Of a DNA stretch of 64,000 bases, positions 24,956 through 34,564 are shown piece after piece. A program made the translations under genes and the position numbers. A model generated the notes under the pieces. That model made no database searches. It was not told the DNA's origin and saw only the letters and a list, made by a program, of their open reading frames with translations. Numbering within the stretch: the first letter of the stretch is position 1; every line of letters begins with the position of its first letter. The DNA comes from DATBVX01 sp963810775 (GTDB lineage Bacteria; Pseudomonadota; Gammaproteobacteria; Steroidobacterales; Steroidobacteraceae), in the NCBI GenBank assembly GCA_963810775.1, contig CAWEOT010000018.1:1-64000 (forward strand). The letters are read 5' to 3'.

Positions 24956-26310
24956 GGAAGCGATTTCTCCGGCGTCGCCGTCGTGCGCCGCTCGAACTCC
25001 CGTCCGAGCCGGACCGCGACCACGAAGCAGACGGCCGCGAGGAGCACGTTGATCAGGGCGAACTGCGAGACCGACAGCATCAGCACCGACGAGCCGACGA
25101 ATACCGTCGCCGCCGCGAGCACGTCGCCGGCGCGGACGGCGATCGTATCGGTCACCTGCTTGGCCTTGTACTTCTCCTCGCGCGTCGTCGGCAGGTAGAG
25201 CATCTGTGCCACCGTGTTCTGCAGCGAGTAGTCCACCGAGCGCTCGGCGATCTTGACCCAGCGGACGATGGCGAGCGACGGGATCAGTGCGGCGACGAAG
25301 TAGCTTCCGAAGGCGACCAGCGGGAGGATGCGCAGGGCAACCGGCACGCCGAGATAGCGGACGACCCTCGACACCACGAAGAGCTGCAGCACCATGCCGA
25401 AGGTGTTCACGACCTGGTAGTAGTGGGCAAAGAATGCGCCGATAAAATCGCCTGTTTTCCCGGGGGCAAGCGTTCCGGCGGCGGCGGCGGCCTCGGCTGC
25501 GTGCTTCACGATCGAGGACAGGACGTACTCGCCGGTCGTGTTGACCCAGTTGATGAGAAGGAACAGCGTGGCGATCAGCAACAGGTAACGGCTGCGAAGT
25601 ACGAGGGAAAAGGAGTTCCGGCCGCCGACCCGCGGCTCTGGGGTCTTCGTGTGTGCGGGAACGACCTGCGCCGTACGCGCCCGGAGATCGATGAGGTTGA
25701 AAAGGATCAGGCTCACCGCGAGGATCGCCGCGGCAACGAGCAGCAGCGCGTTCACCCCCAGCAGGTCGATCAAATCGCCGGAAACGAACGCGCCGAACAC
25801 CGCGCCGGACGACGCGCCGAACGCGATGAGCGCGAACAGCCGCTTGCCTGCCTCCGGCGTGTAGAGGTCGTTGGCGTATGCCCAGAACTGCGCGATCCCC
25901 ATCAGGCTGGACATCCCGATCCACAAAAAGAAGGAGACGCCGACGTGCATGCCGGCTTGCGCCGCGAGATAAAAAAGCGGGAGGCACCCGATGAGAAACG
26001 CGGTGAAGACGTTGACGAGCCGCCGCCGGGCCAACCGCGTGGCGAGCGCGCCATATGCCGGCACGACCGCGGCGAGTAGCACGACCTGCAGCGCTGTCGC
26101 GTAGCTCTTGATCTCTGCGCCCCCCGGCTGCACGAGGATCAGAGCTTCGCGCGCCGGCTTTATCACGTAATAGGCCGTCAGGATCAGAAAGACGTTGAGC
26201 GTGAGCAGCAGCACTTGCACGCCCTCGCCCGCACGGACTTGGACGAAGAGACTGAGGAACCGGTCCAGCGGCGCGGGTCGCGGCGCGGAGGTGGGCGCGA
26301 TTGCGGACAT
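24952..26310 (-). CDS. Npt/Tlc-family nucleotide (ATP/ADP-type) transporter
   Basis: This 452-residue inner-membrane protein has about 12 predicted spans. AYYVIKPAREALIL near residue 47, GMSSLMGIAQFWAYANDLY and VDYSLQNTVAQMLYLPTTREEKYKAKQ near residue 365 are characteristic of the TLC/Npt family. Its characterised members exchange ATP for ADP in rickettsiae, chlamydiae and plastids; relatives in free-living bacteria are uncharacterised. It leads a three-gene operon (transporter, exported dikinase, exported serine hydrolase) with four-base overlaps and lies about 34 bases after the predicted start from motif copy D. Exchange of nucleotides with the periplasm is an inference from this context. 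Confidence 0.8.
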   Translation of the reverse strand: MSAIAPTSAPRPAPLDRFLSLFVQVRAGEGVQVLLLTLNVFLILTAYYVIKPAREALILVQPGGAEIKSYATALQVVLLAAVVPAYGALATRLARRRLVNVFTAFLIGCLPLFYLAAQAGMHVGVSFFLWIGMSSLMGIAQFWAYANDLYTPEAGKRLFALIAFGASSGAVFGAFVSGDLIDLLGVNALLLVAAAILAVSLILFNLIDLRARTAQVVPAHTKTPEPRVGGRNSFSLVLRSRYLLLIATLFLLINWVNTTGEYVLSSIVKHAAEAAAAAGTLAPGKTGDFIGAFFAHYYQVVNTFGMVLQLFVVSRVVRYLGVPVALRILPLVAFGSYFVAALIPSLAIVRWVKIAERSVDYSLQNTVAQMLYLPTTREEKYKAKQVTDTIAVRAGDVLAAATVFVGSSVLMLSVSQFALINVLLAAVCFVVAVRLGREFERRTTATPEKSLP

Positions 26311-26350
26311 GGGCAGGGCGGCGGTGACGTGCTGAGGGACTATTCCCGTG

Positions 26351-26403
26351 ATATTGCAGCGCCGGCGCGCGCCGAGTTGTCAGCGAAACGTCGGGATTGT
26401 GTC
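26351..26403 (-). promoter_or_regulatory. Tandem GAC-repeat promoter, copy D, for the transporter-dikinase operon
   Basis: Read on the minus strand, the GAC units start at 26403, 26392 and 26381 (GACACAA, GACGTTTCGCT, GACAACT). A CAATAT hexamer (26356-26351) follows with one base more than in the other copies. This copy and copy E are divergent and about 190 bp apart. Confidence 0.65.
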
Positions 26404-26596
26404 TGAATTGGCGAGGTTCTCGGCAAGGACGGGCTGCGCGGGCGGACACCAGCGTGCGACCGCCGGCATACATGAGCACTCGTCGTCTGGCACAGCCCAT
26501 GGCGCAGGGTGTGGCGCTCTGGTTGGCCGCGATGTTCGAAGTGCGGCTTGGCAACGCCGAGTGCGTTGCCGATCTCGCCCAGGAGATGCCAAGTTG
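26404..26596. other. Spacer between divergent promoters D and E
   Basis: No gene is supported. A plus-strand frame starting at 26472 reads MSTRRLAQPMAQGVALWLAA but continues straight through motif copy E, so it is probably a remnant or chance. Nothing else is seen. Confidence 0.4.
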
Positions 26597-26648
26597 GACC
26601 GAACGGCGACGTTTCGCTGACCACTCCGCAAACGGGAAGCGCTAACGT
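26597..26648 (+). promoter_or_regulatory. Tandem GAC-repeat promoter, copy E, upstream of phosphoketolase
   Basis: GAC units start at 26597, 26608 and 26619 (GACCGAA, GACGTTTCGCT, GACCACT) and TAACGT occupies 26643-26648. The second unit is identical to copies C and D. The predicted leader before the phosphoketolase start is about 80 bases. Confidence 0.7.
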
Positions 26649-26736
26649 TCATCGCATCGGTCTCTTGCCCGCCTGCATAGGCAGGCGCCGCTAGGCGGTG
26701 GATGGGTACCTGCACTGAAAGCGAGAGGAACGAACC

Positions 26737-29142
26737 ATGAGCAAGCTGGCGAGACTGCCTGCGACCGAGACAGCCGAAAGCCCGTTGGACCAGCAGGAGC
26801 TGGCGCGCATCGACTCGTGGTGGCGCGCGTGCAATTACCTGTCCGTCGGCATGATCTACCTGCAGGACAACCCGTTGCTCCGCGAGCCGCTCAGGCCCGA
26901 GCACATCAAGCAGCGGCTGCTGGGCCATTGGGGCGCCAGCCCGGCGTTGTCGTTCGCATGGGCACACCTTAACCGCGTCATCAAGCGCGACGACCTCGAC
27001 GTGATCTTCGTCGCCGGGCCCGGCCACGGCGCACCGGGTGTTCTCGGCCCCGCATACCTCGAAGGCACGTACTCGGAGATCTATCCCGACAAGAGCGAGG
27101 ACGCGGAGGGCATGCAGAAGTTCTTCAAGCAGTTCTCGTTCCCGGGCCACATCGGCTCGCACGTGACGCCGGAGACGCCGGGATCGATCCACGAGGGTGG
27201 CGAGCTCGGCTACAGCCTGTCGCACGCGTACGGCGCGGCGCTCGATAACCCCGGGTTGATCGTGGCGTGCGTCGTGGGCGACGGGGAGGCCGAGACCGGC
27301 CCGCTCGCCACTGCCTGGCATTCCAATAAATTCTTGAACCCCGCACGCGACGGCGCCGTGCTGCCGATCCTGAACCTCAACGGCTACAAGATCGCGAATC
27401 CCACCGTTCTCGCGCGCATCAGCCCGGAGGAGCTCGAGGCACTGTTCGTCGGCTACGGATACAAGCCGTACTTCGTCGAAGGGTCGGATCCCGCCGCCAT
27501 GCATCAACTCATGGCTGCGACGCTCGACACGATCGTGCAAGAGATTCGCGGTATTTGGCAGAAGGCCCGCAGCGGAGACGGCAAGGTCGAGCGCCCGCGC
27601 TGGCCGATGATCGTGCTGCGCTCGCCGAAGGGCTGGACGGGCCCGAAGGAAATCGGCGGCCACAAGATCGAAGGCTCCTGGCGCTCGCACCAGGTACCGT
27701 TCGCCGACGTGCGCGGCAATCCCCAGAACCTCGCACTGCTGGAGAGCTGGCTGCGCAGCTACGAGCCCGGGAAACTGTTCGATGCGAACGGGAGACTGGT
27801 GCCCGAATTGAAAGCCCTCGCCCCGCTGGGCGCACGCCGCATGAGCGCGAATCCGCACGCCAACGGCGGCTGCTTGCGCAAGGACCTGAAGCTGCCCGAT
27901 TTCCGCAGGTACGCGGTGGAAGTGAAGCAGGCCGGCAAAGTGCTGCACGAGAACACCCGACCGCTCGGCGAGTTCCTGCGCGACGTGATGCGCGAGAACG
28001 CGACGAACTTCAGGGTGTTCGGGCCGGACGAAACGGCGTCGAACCGCCTCCAGTCAATCTACGAGGTCAGCAAGAAGGTCTGGATGGCCGACATGCTCCC
28101 CGAGGACGCCGACGGCGGCGAGCTCGCGCGCGACGGCCGCGTCATGGAGCTGCTGTCCGAGCACACGCTCGTGGGCTGGCTCGAGGGATATCTCCTCACG
28201 GGGCGGCACGGCTTGTTCCATACGTACGAGGCCTTCGCGCACGTCGTCGACTCGATGTTCAACCAGCACGCGAAGTGGCTCGACATCAGCAAGAACCACG
28301 TGCCGTGGCGCGCGTCCGTCGCGTCACAGAACATCCTCCTGTCGTCCACGGTCTGGCGCCAGGATCACAACGGCTTCTCGCATCAGGACCCGGGCTTCAT
28401 CGATCTCGTGACCAACAAGAGCCCGAGTGTCACCCGCGTGTACCTGCCGCCCGACGCGAACACCCTCCTCGCCGTCTCCGACCGTTGCCTGCGGTCGACG
28501 GACTGCATCAACGTGATCGTTGCGGACAAGCAGAAGCATCTGCAGTTCACGACCATCGACGAGGCGATGGTGCACGTCGCCAAGGGCATGGGAATCTGGG
28601 CGCGCGCGAGCAACGACGAGGGGGTGGAGCCCGACGTGGTCATGGCATCCTGCGGCGACGTCGCGACGCAGGAGTCCCTGGCCGCTACCGCGATCCTCCG
28701 CGAGCAGTTGCCGGAGCTGCGGGTGCGCTTCGTGAACGTCGTCGATCTCTTCAAGATGCAGCCGGTCGCGGAGCATCCGCACGGCTCGACGGACAGCGAG
28801 TTCGACAGCCTGTTCACCACCGACAAGCCGATCATCTTCAACTATCACGGCTATCCGTGGCTCATTCACAAGCTGTCGTATCGATTCCGCAACCACGTGA
28901 ACCTGCACGTCCGTGGCTACAAGGAGAAGGGCAACATCAACACGCCGCTCGAGCTGGCGATCCTCAATGAAACGGACCGATTTCACCTCGTGATCGACGT
29001 CATCGATCGCGTGTCGCGGCTGCAGGCGAAGGCGGCCCACCTCAAGGAGCGTATGCGGGACGAGATCTTCGAGAGCCTGAGGTACGCGCGTACGCAGGGG
29101 ACGGACAAGCCCGAGTTCACGAACTGGGTTTGGCCGCTGTGA
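26737..29142 (+). CDS. xfp: Phosphoketolase (xylulose-5-phosphate/fructose-6-phosphate)
   Basis: This thiamine-diphosphate enzyme splits xylulose 5-phosphate or fructose 6-phosphate with phosphate to give acetyl phosphate. The 801-residue length is typical. Motifs include WWRACNYLSVGMIYL (residues 28-42), GPGHGAPGV, GSIHEGGELGYSLSHAYGAA, the cofactor site GDGEAETGPLATAW, and EHPHGSTDSEFDSL near the C-terminus. A good ribosome site (AGAGGAACG) precedes the ATG. Together with acetate kinase it yields ATP without phosphofructokinase. It heads a unit with glgP and glgX, linking stored glycogen to acetyl phosphate. Fragments of its three regions lie at 11675, 13002 and 15393. Confidence 0.95.
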   Translation: MSKLARLPATETAESPLDQQELARIDSWWRACNYLSVGMIYLQDNPLLREPLRPEHIKQRLLGHWGASPALSFAWAHLNRVIKRDDLDVIFVAGPGHGAPGVLGPAYLEGTYSEIYPDKSEDAEGMQKFFKQFSFPGHIGSHVTPETPGSIHEGGELGYSLSHAYGAALDNPGLIVACVVGDGEAETGPLATAWHSNKFLNPARDGAVLPILNLNGYKIANPTVLARISPEELEALFVGYGYKPYFVEGSDPAAMHQLMAATLDTIVQEIRGIWQKARSGDGKVERPRWPMIVLRSPKGWTGPKEIGGHKIEGSWRSHQVPFADVRGNPQNLALLESWLRSYEPGKLFDANGRLVPELKALAPLGARRMSANPHANGGCLRKDLKLPDFRRYAVEVKQAGKVLHENTRPLGEFLRDVMRENATNFRVFGPDETASNRLQSIYEVSKKVWMADMLPEDADGGELARDGRVMELLSEHTLVGWLEGYLLTGRHGLFHTYEAFAHVVDSMFNQHAKWLDISKNHVPWRASVASQNILLSSTVWRQDHNGFSHQDPGFIDLVTNKSPSVTRVYLPPDANTLLAVSDRCLRSTDCINVIVADKQKHLQFTTIDEAMVHVAKGMGIWARASNDEGVEPDVVMASCGDVATQESLAATAILREQLPELRVRFVNVVDLFKMQPVAEHPHGSTDSEFDSLFTTDKPIIFNYHGYPWLIHKLSYRFRNHVNLHVRGYKEKGNINTPLELAILNETDRFHLVIDVIDRVSRLQAKAAHLKERMRDEIFESLRYARTQGTDKPEFTNWVWPL

Positions 29143-29155
29143 GCGTCGGGCGCTG

Positions 29156-29177
29156 CGCCGCGCGACGACGCGCGGCG
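29156..29177 (+). repeat. Perfect 9-bp inverted repeat between xfp and glgP
   Basis: CGCCGCGCG and CGCGCGGCG are separated by ACGA, giving a very stable hairpin 14 bases after the phosphoketolase stop. No T-run follows, so it is not a standard terminator. It may stabilise the xfp message or reduce read-through into glgP. Confidence 0.5.
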
Positions 29178-29230
29178 GTCGCCTGAACGCGGATGGGCGT
29201 GGTGGGCACGCGAGGACCGAGGGACGCGCA

Positions 29231-31730
29231 ATGGTGGTCAGCAAACACTCGGTGAAGCCGGCCACAGAGCCGGCCACAGAGCCGGCGCGCACGGGATTGT
29301 CCGTTCCGGCGCTGCAGCAGGCGGTGCTGGACAATCTGATGTACCTGCAGGCGCGCTTTCCGGCGATCGCGACCCCGTTCAACTGGTACATGGCGCTCGC
29401 GCACAGCGTGCGTGACCGGCTGCTCACGCGCTGGGTCAACACGACCAAAGCCTACACGGCGCCCGACGTGAAGGTCGCGTGCTATCTGTCCGCGGAGTTC
29501 CTGATCGGCCCGCAGCTTGGCAATAATCTCGTGAACCTCGGCATCGAGCAGAACGCGCGCGAGGCGATGCGGGCGCTCGGTCAGGATCTCGATACCCTGC
29601 TCGAGCTCGAAGAAGAGCCCGGCTTGGGTAACGGCGGTTTGGGGCGTCTCGCCGCGTGCTATCTCGACTCGCTCGCGACGCTCGAGATGCCGGCCATCGG
29701 CTACGGCATTCGCTACGAATTTGGGATCTTCGACCAGGAGATTCGCGACGGTTGGCAGGTGGAGACCACCGACAAATGGCTACAGCACGGCAACGCCTGG
29801 GAGATCGTGCGGCCGGAAGTCGGCTGGTACGTGAATTTCGGCGGCCACACGGAGAGCTACACCGACGATCGCGGCCGATACCGCGTTCGCTGGGTGCCTT
29901 CGGGCCGAGTCAAGGGCGTGCCCACCGACATACCGGTGCTCGGGTATCACGTGAATCACTGCAACACCTTGAGGCTCTGGCGCAGCGAGGCCGTCGAGTC
30001 GTTCGACCTCGAGGAGTTCAACGTCGGCGATTACTACGGCGCCGTGAGCCAGAAAGTCGTGTCGGAAACGCTCTCCAAGGTGCTGTACCCGAACGACGAT
30101 CCGGAGATCGGCAAGCGGTTGCGGCTCGCGCAGCAGTACTTCTTCGTGTCGTGCTCGCTGCAGGACATGTTGCAGATGCTCGCGATGAAGGGCGAGTCCG
30201 TCGCACGGTTGCCGGAGCTGGCCGCTGTGCAATTGAACGACACGCACCCGTCGATCGCAGTCGCCGAGCTCATGCGGCTGCTCGTCGACGAGCATCTCCT
30301 GCCGTGGGACGAGGCGTGGGACCTCACGCGCCGCACGCTCGCGTACACGAACCACACATTGTTGCCAGAAGCGCTCGAGACCTGGGGGCTGCCGCTGTTC
30401 GCGAGCCTGCTGCCGCGGCCGCTCGAGATCATCCACGAGATCAACCGGCGGTTCGTGGACGAGGTAAGGCGCGCGTATCCCGGAGACACTGAGCGCGTTG
30501 CGCGCCTCTCGATCATCGAGGAGAGCGGCGAGAAGCGCGTGCGCATGGCGCATCTCGCGACGGTCGGCACGCACGCCGTGAACGGTGTCGCAGAGCTGCA
30601 CTCGGAGCTGCTCAAGGAAACGGTGCTGCGCGATTTTGCTGAGCTCTGGCCGGAACGCTTCCACAACGTCACGAACGGCGTCACGCCGCGCCGGTTCCTC
30701 GTGCTGAGCAATCCGGCGCTCGCGGCATTCCTTGACGAGACGCTCGGCCAAGGCTGGGTCACCGATCTTGCGCGTCTCGAAGCCCTCCAGGCACATGCCG
30801 GCGACGCTGCGTTTCGCGAACGATGGCGCGGCATCAAGCTGCTCAACAAAGAACGGCTCGCACGGCGGATTCAGGAATGCACGAGCATCGTCGTCGATCC
30901 GCACGCACTGTTCGACATCCAGGTCAAGCGCATCCACGAGTATAAGCGCCAGCATCTGAATGCGCTGCACGTGATCGCGCTCTACCGGCGCCTGCATGAG
31001 AATCCCAACCTGGAGATCGCCCCGCGCTGCTTCGTGTTCGGTGGCAAGGCCGCGCCGGGATATCACCTCGCAAAGCTCATGATCCGGCTGGTGACCGGTA
31101 TCGCCGAGATCGTGAACTCCGATCCCGTCGTCGCCGGCCGAATCAAGGTGGTGTTCTACCCCGATTTCAACGTCAAACACGGGCACTTCATCTATCCGGC
31201 AGGCGATCTGTCGGAGCAGATCTCGACCGCGGGCAAGGAAGCGTCTGGTACGGGCAATATGAAATTCATGCTGAACGGCGCGGTTACGATCGGCACGCTC
31301 GACGGCGCCAACGTGGAGATCCGCGACGCCGTCGGGCCTGACAATTTCTTTCTGTTCGGGCTGACGGCCGCAGAAGTGGAGGGCATGAAGCGGACGGGTT
31401 ATCGTCCGGCCGATTACGTAGCAGAACGAGGAGCTGCGCGCCGCGCTCGACCTCATCAGCAGCGGTCAATTTTCGCGTGGCGACCGCGAGACCTTCCAGC
31501 CGCTGCTGGACAGTCTGCTGCGCTCCGATCCCTTTCTCGTGCTCGCCGATTTTGCGGCTTACGTTGCGTGCCAAGAGCAAGTCGACGCCGCTTGGTCCGA
31601 TATCGACCGCTGGACGCGAATGTCGATAGCCAACACGGCCCACGCGGGCAAGTTCTCGTCCGACCGAGCGATCCGCGAATACGCGAGCCGAATCTGGGAC
31701 TCAAAGCCGATGCCAAAGACGCTTGAGTAA
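29231..31730 (+). CDS. glgP: Glycogen phosphorylase, one frame break near 31424
   Basis: It releases glucose 1-phosphate from glycogen. About 832 residues are encoded, with ELEEEPGLGNGGLGRLAACY, LNDTHPSIAVAELMR, the region KRIHEYKRQHLN and the pyridoxal-phosphate lysine region ASGTGNMKFMLNG. The first frame stays correct to GYRPADYV. There a one-base shift moves the remaining 100 codons (EELRAALDLISSGQFSRGD to PMPKTLE) into the next frame. The rest of the tail is fully family-like, so this is probably a sequencing indel. If real, the enzyme has a scrambled C-terminus. The stop overlaps the glgX start by eight bases. Confidence 0.9.
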
Positions 31731-33849
31731 CGAGCGCGTCATCGCGCTGCGAACCACTACGGGCCCGCCCTATGCGACGCGGCCCGGTACGCGCTTTCCG
31801 CCAGGCGCCACGCCTGCGCCGGACGGCGTGAATTTCTGCGTGTTCAGCCGCTACGCCACCCACGTCGAGCTCTTGCTGTTCACGGATGTCGCGAGCACCG
31901 CCCCGTTCCAGACGGTCACGCTGACGCCGGAGCAGAATCGCAGCTTTTTCTTCTGGCATGTCTTCGTCGAGGGACTTGCGCCCGGTGTCTGCTACGCATG
32001 GCGCGTCGACGGCCCCGACGACGACGCCCGAACCGGACGCCTCTTCAATCCATGCAAGGATCTCGTCGACCCGTGGGCGCGCGCCGTGTCGGATTGCCAT
32101 TGGAACCGAGAGCGCGCGAACGATGCGAGCGACGACGGCCACGCAACGCTGCGCGGCATCGTGACCGCACCGCTCCCGGCGCGGCGTGCCGCCGCGCCGC
32201 GCGGCCTCGACGAAGCCGTGATCTACGAGTTGCACGTGGGCGGCTTCACGCGCGATCCCTCGAGCAACGTGCAGGCGCCTGGCACTTTCGCGGGGCTCAT
32301 CGAGAAGATTCCGTATATTAAGGCCCTCGGCGTCACGCACGTGGAGTTGCTGCCCGTGATGGCTTTCGACGCGCAGGACGTACCCCCGGCCGCTGCAGCA
32401 CGAGGCCTCACGAACTACTGGGGCTACAGCACCCACAGCTTCCATAGCCCGCATCCAGGCTATTGCACGAATCCCGCCGCGGCCGAGCGCGAGTGCCGCG
32501 CGCTCACCGACGCGCTGCATGCGGCGGATATCGGCGTGCTGCTCGACGTCGCGTTCAACCACACCGCCGAAGGCGGCGCAGCGGGGCCGATGATCAACTT
32601 CAAGGGATTCGCGAACGACATCTTCTATCACCTCGACGCCGGCGACAGGCGCCGCTATCGCGACTACACCGGATGCGGAAACACCGTCAACTGCAACCAT
32701 CCGCTGGTTGCCAGCTTCATCGTGCAGTGCCTCGAGTATTGGGTCGAGGAGTTCGGAGTCGACGGTTTCAGATTCGATCTCGCGAGCGTGTTCGCGCGCG
32801 CGCAGGACGGCTCGCTCATGGCCGATCCTCCGCTCCCCTGGGCGATAGAATCATCGCGGGTGCTCGCCCGCGTGCCCCTGATCGCGGAAGCGTGGGATGC
32901 GGCCGGTCTCTATCACGTCGGCGCGTTCCCGGGAATGGCCTGGGCCGAATGGAACGGCCGCTACCGCGACACGATCCGGCGGTTCGTGCGTGGCGATCCC
33001 GGGCTGCTTGGTGAGGTCGCGACGCGCATCGCCGGCAGCGCGGATCTGTATGCCGATGGTGGCCGCCTGCCGGCCAACAGCATCAACTTCGTCACATGCC
33101 ATGACGGCTTCACGCTTTACGATCTCGTGAGTTACGACGGCAAGCACAACGAAGCCAATGGCGAGGACAACCGCGACGGCAGCAACGACAACCTGAGCTG
33201 GAACTGCGGGGCGGAGGGCGAGACGGCCGAGGCCGCCGTCAACGCGCTGCGCGAGCGGCAGGCGAAGAACTTCCTCGCGATTCTAATGCTGTCTCGCGGC
33301 GTGCCGATGCTGCTCGCGGGCGACGAAGTCTTGCGCACGCAGCTAGGCAACAACAACGCCTACTCGCAGGACAATGCGCTCTCCTGGTTCGACTGGCGCG
33401 CCGTGGACGCGCGCCGCGCGATGCTGCGGTTCACGCGCGAGCTCATCGCGCTGCGCCGCCGGCATCCAAGCCTCATGTCAAATCGCTTCTTCAGCGGGCG
33501 TGCCGTGCCGGATCGCGGGCTGCCGGGCGTGAGCTGGCACGGCGCGCGGCTCGGCGAACCGGGATGGCACGATGCCGGCGGGCGACTGCTCGCGTTCACG
33601 CTCGCCGGAACCGGTGTCGAAGCGGACCTGCATGCGGTACTGAACATGAGCGATGCCGACATCGACGTCATGCTCCCGAGCATCCCTGGCCGCTCGTGGC
33701 ACCGCGCGCTCGACACGGCCCTCGAGTCACCCGCGGACATTGCGCCGCCCGAGCGCCAGCGAAGGCACGCTGTCGCCGTTTATCGCGCCGCAGCGCGCAG
33801 CGTCGTCGTGCTCGAGGCGCGAGATCGGTCTACTCCTGAAAATCGATGA
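31723..33849 (+). CDS. glgX: Glycogen debranching enzyme (isoamylase type, GH13)
   Basis: It cleaves alpha-1,6 branches left after phosphorylase action. The 708-residue protein has an N-terminal CBM48 region (GVNFCVFSRYATHVELLLF), then the GH13 barrel with DVAFNHTAEGG, the nucleophile Asp in DGFRFDLASV, the acid/base Glu in LIAEAWDAAG and the third acid in FVTCHDGFTL. The start codon is TTG inside the glgP end; no ATG fits before the CBM48 region, so coupling by overlap is likely. It completes the phosphoketolase-glgP-glgX unit. Confidence 0.92.
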   Translation: MSNERVIALRTTTGPPYATRPGTRFPPGATPAPDGVNFCVFSRYATHVELLLFTDVASTAPFQTVTLTPEQNRSFFFWHVFVEGLAPGVCYAWRVDGPDDDARTGRLFNPCKDLVDPWARAVSDCHWNRERANDASDDGHATLRGIVTAPLPARRAAAPRGLDEAVIYELHVGGFTRDPSSNVQAPGTFAGLIEKIPYIKALGVTHVELLPVMAFDAQDVPPAAAARGLTNYWGYSTHSFHSPHPGYCTNPAAAERECRALTDALHAADIGVLLDVAFNHTAEGGAAGPMINFKGFANDIFYHLDAGDRRRYRDYTGCGNTVNCNHPLVASFIVQCLEYWVEEFGVDGFRFDLASVFARAQDGSLMADPPLPWAIESSRVLARVPLIAEAWDAAGLYHVGAFPGMAWAEWNGRYRDTIRRFVRGDPGLLGEVATRIAGSADLYADGGRLPANSINFVTCHDGFTLYDLVSYDGKHNEANGEDNRDGSNDNLSWNCGAEGETAEAAVNALRERQAKNFLAILMLSRGVPMLLAGDEVLRTQLGNNNAYSQDNALSWFDWRAVDARRAMLRFTRELIALRRRHPSLMSNRFFSGRAVPDRGLPGVSWHGARLGEPGWHDAGGRLLAFTLAGTGVEADLHAVLNMSDADIDVMLPSIPGRSWHRALDTALESPADIAPPERQRRHAVAVYRAAARSVVVLEARDRSTPENR

Positions 33850-33871
33850 CGATGCGGCACTGAATATCCCC

Positions 33872-34069
33872 GGCGTGCGTCCGGGCGAACCTCTCACGCT
33901 CCGTGGGAGTCGGCAGGGCCACCACACGGAATACGCGCGGGCTCACCCGCTCGGTCAGGGCCTTGATCGCGCCGCCCTTGCCCGCGCCATCGCGACCCTC
34001 GAACACAATGCAGATCTTGGCGCCCGTGCGCTGCACCCAACCCTGAACCTGCACGAGCTTCGCGTGCAG
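33872..34069 (-). pseudogene. Polyphosphate kinase 2 (PPK2) remnant
   Basis: On the minus strand the frame contains LVQVQGWVQRTGAKICIVFE and then GRDGAGKGGAIKALTER and RVVALPTPTERE. These are the Walker A region and following strand of PPK2, which makes nucleoside triphosphates from polyphosphate. The N-terminus is cut where the arcC copy begins; similarity ends after the ERER motif and a stop follows within 20 codons. Walker B and lid are missing, so it is inactive. Confidence 0.75.
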
Positions 34070-34564
34070 AAGTGGCGCCGCGTGGTGCCGTCGCCCATGC
34101 CGCAGCGGATATTCGAGATGCGGCCCATCAGGTGGCTGCTCGAGCACGGCACCGTCGTAATCTGCGCGGGCGGCGGCGGTATACCGACCATGTATGAGCC
34201 CGGCACCGGCCGCAGGCTCGTGGGTGTCGAGGCCGTCATCGACAAGGATTTCTGCTCTGAGCTCCTCGCGCGCGAGCTCGACGCTGACTTGTTCGTGATG
34301 CTCACGGACGCGGACGCGGTCTACAGCGATTGGGGCCGCCCTACACAGCGGGCCATTCGGACCACCTCTCCGGACGCGCTTGCCGGGACGCAGTTCTCGG
34401 CGGGCTCCATGGGTCCGAAGGTCGAGGCTGCTTGTCGGTTTGCGGCAGCTACGGGCAAGCGAGCGGCCATCGGTGCACTGGCGGATCTCCCGGACATCAT
34501 CGCTGGCAAAGCGGGTACCACCGTACAACCCAGCGGCGCAACGGTATACGCGAGCGCCGCCTAG
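34067..34564 (+). pseudogene. Duplicate of the 3' 498 bp of arcC
   Basis: The sequence is the same as 18848-19345 with one silent base change that I could find (in the glycine codon before SMGPK). It starts in the middle of a codon string of the PPK2 remnant at the shared bases CAGAAGTGG and ends at the arcC stop, with unrelated sequence after it. The fragment lacks the first half of carbamate kinase and cannot be functional. It is the youngest rearrangement in the window. Confidence 0.9.

Noticed and set aside
26472..26645. Short plus-strand ORF between promoters D and E
   Set aside because: It runs through motif copy E, has no ribosome site and no family resemblance.
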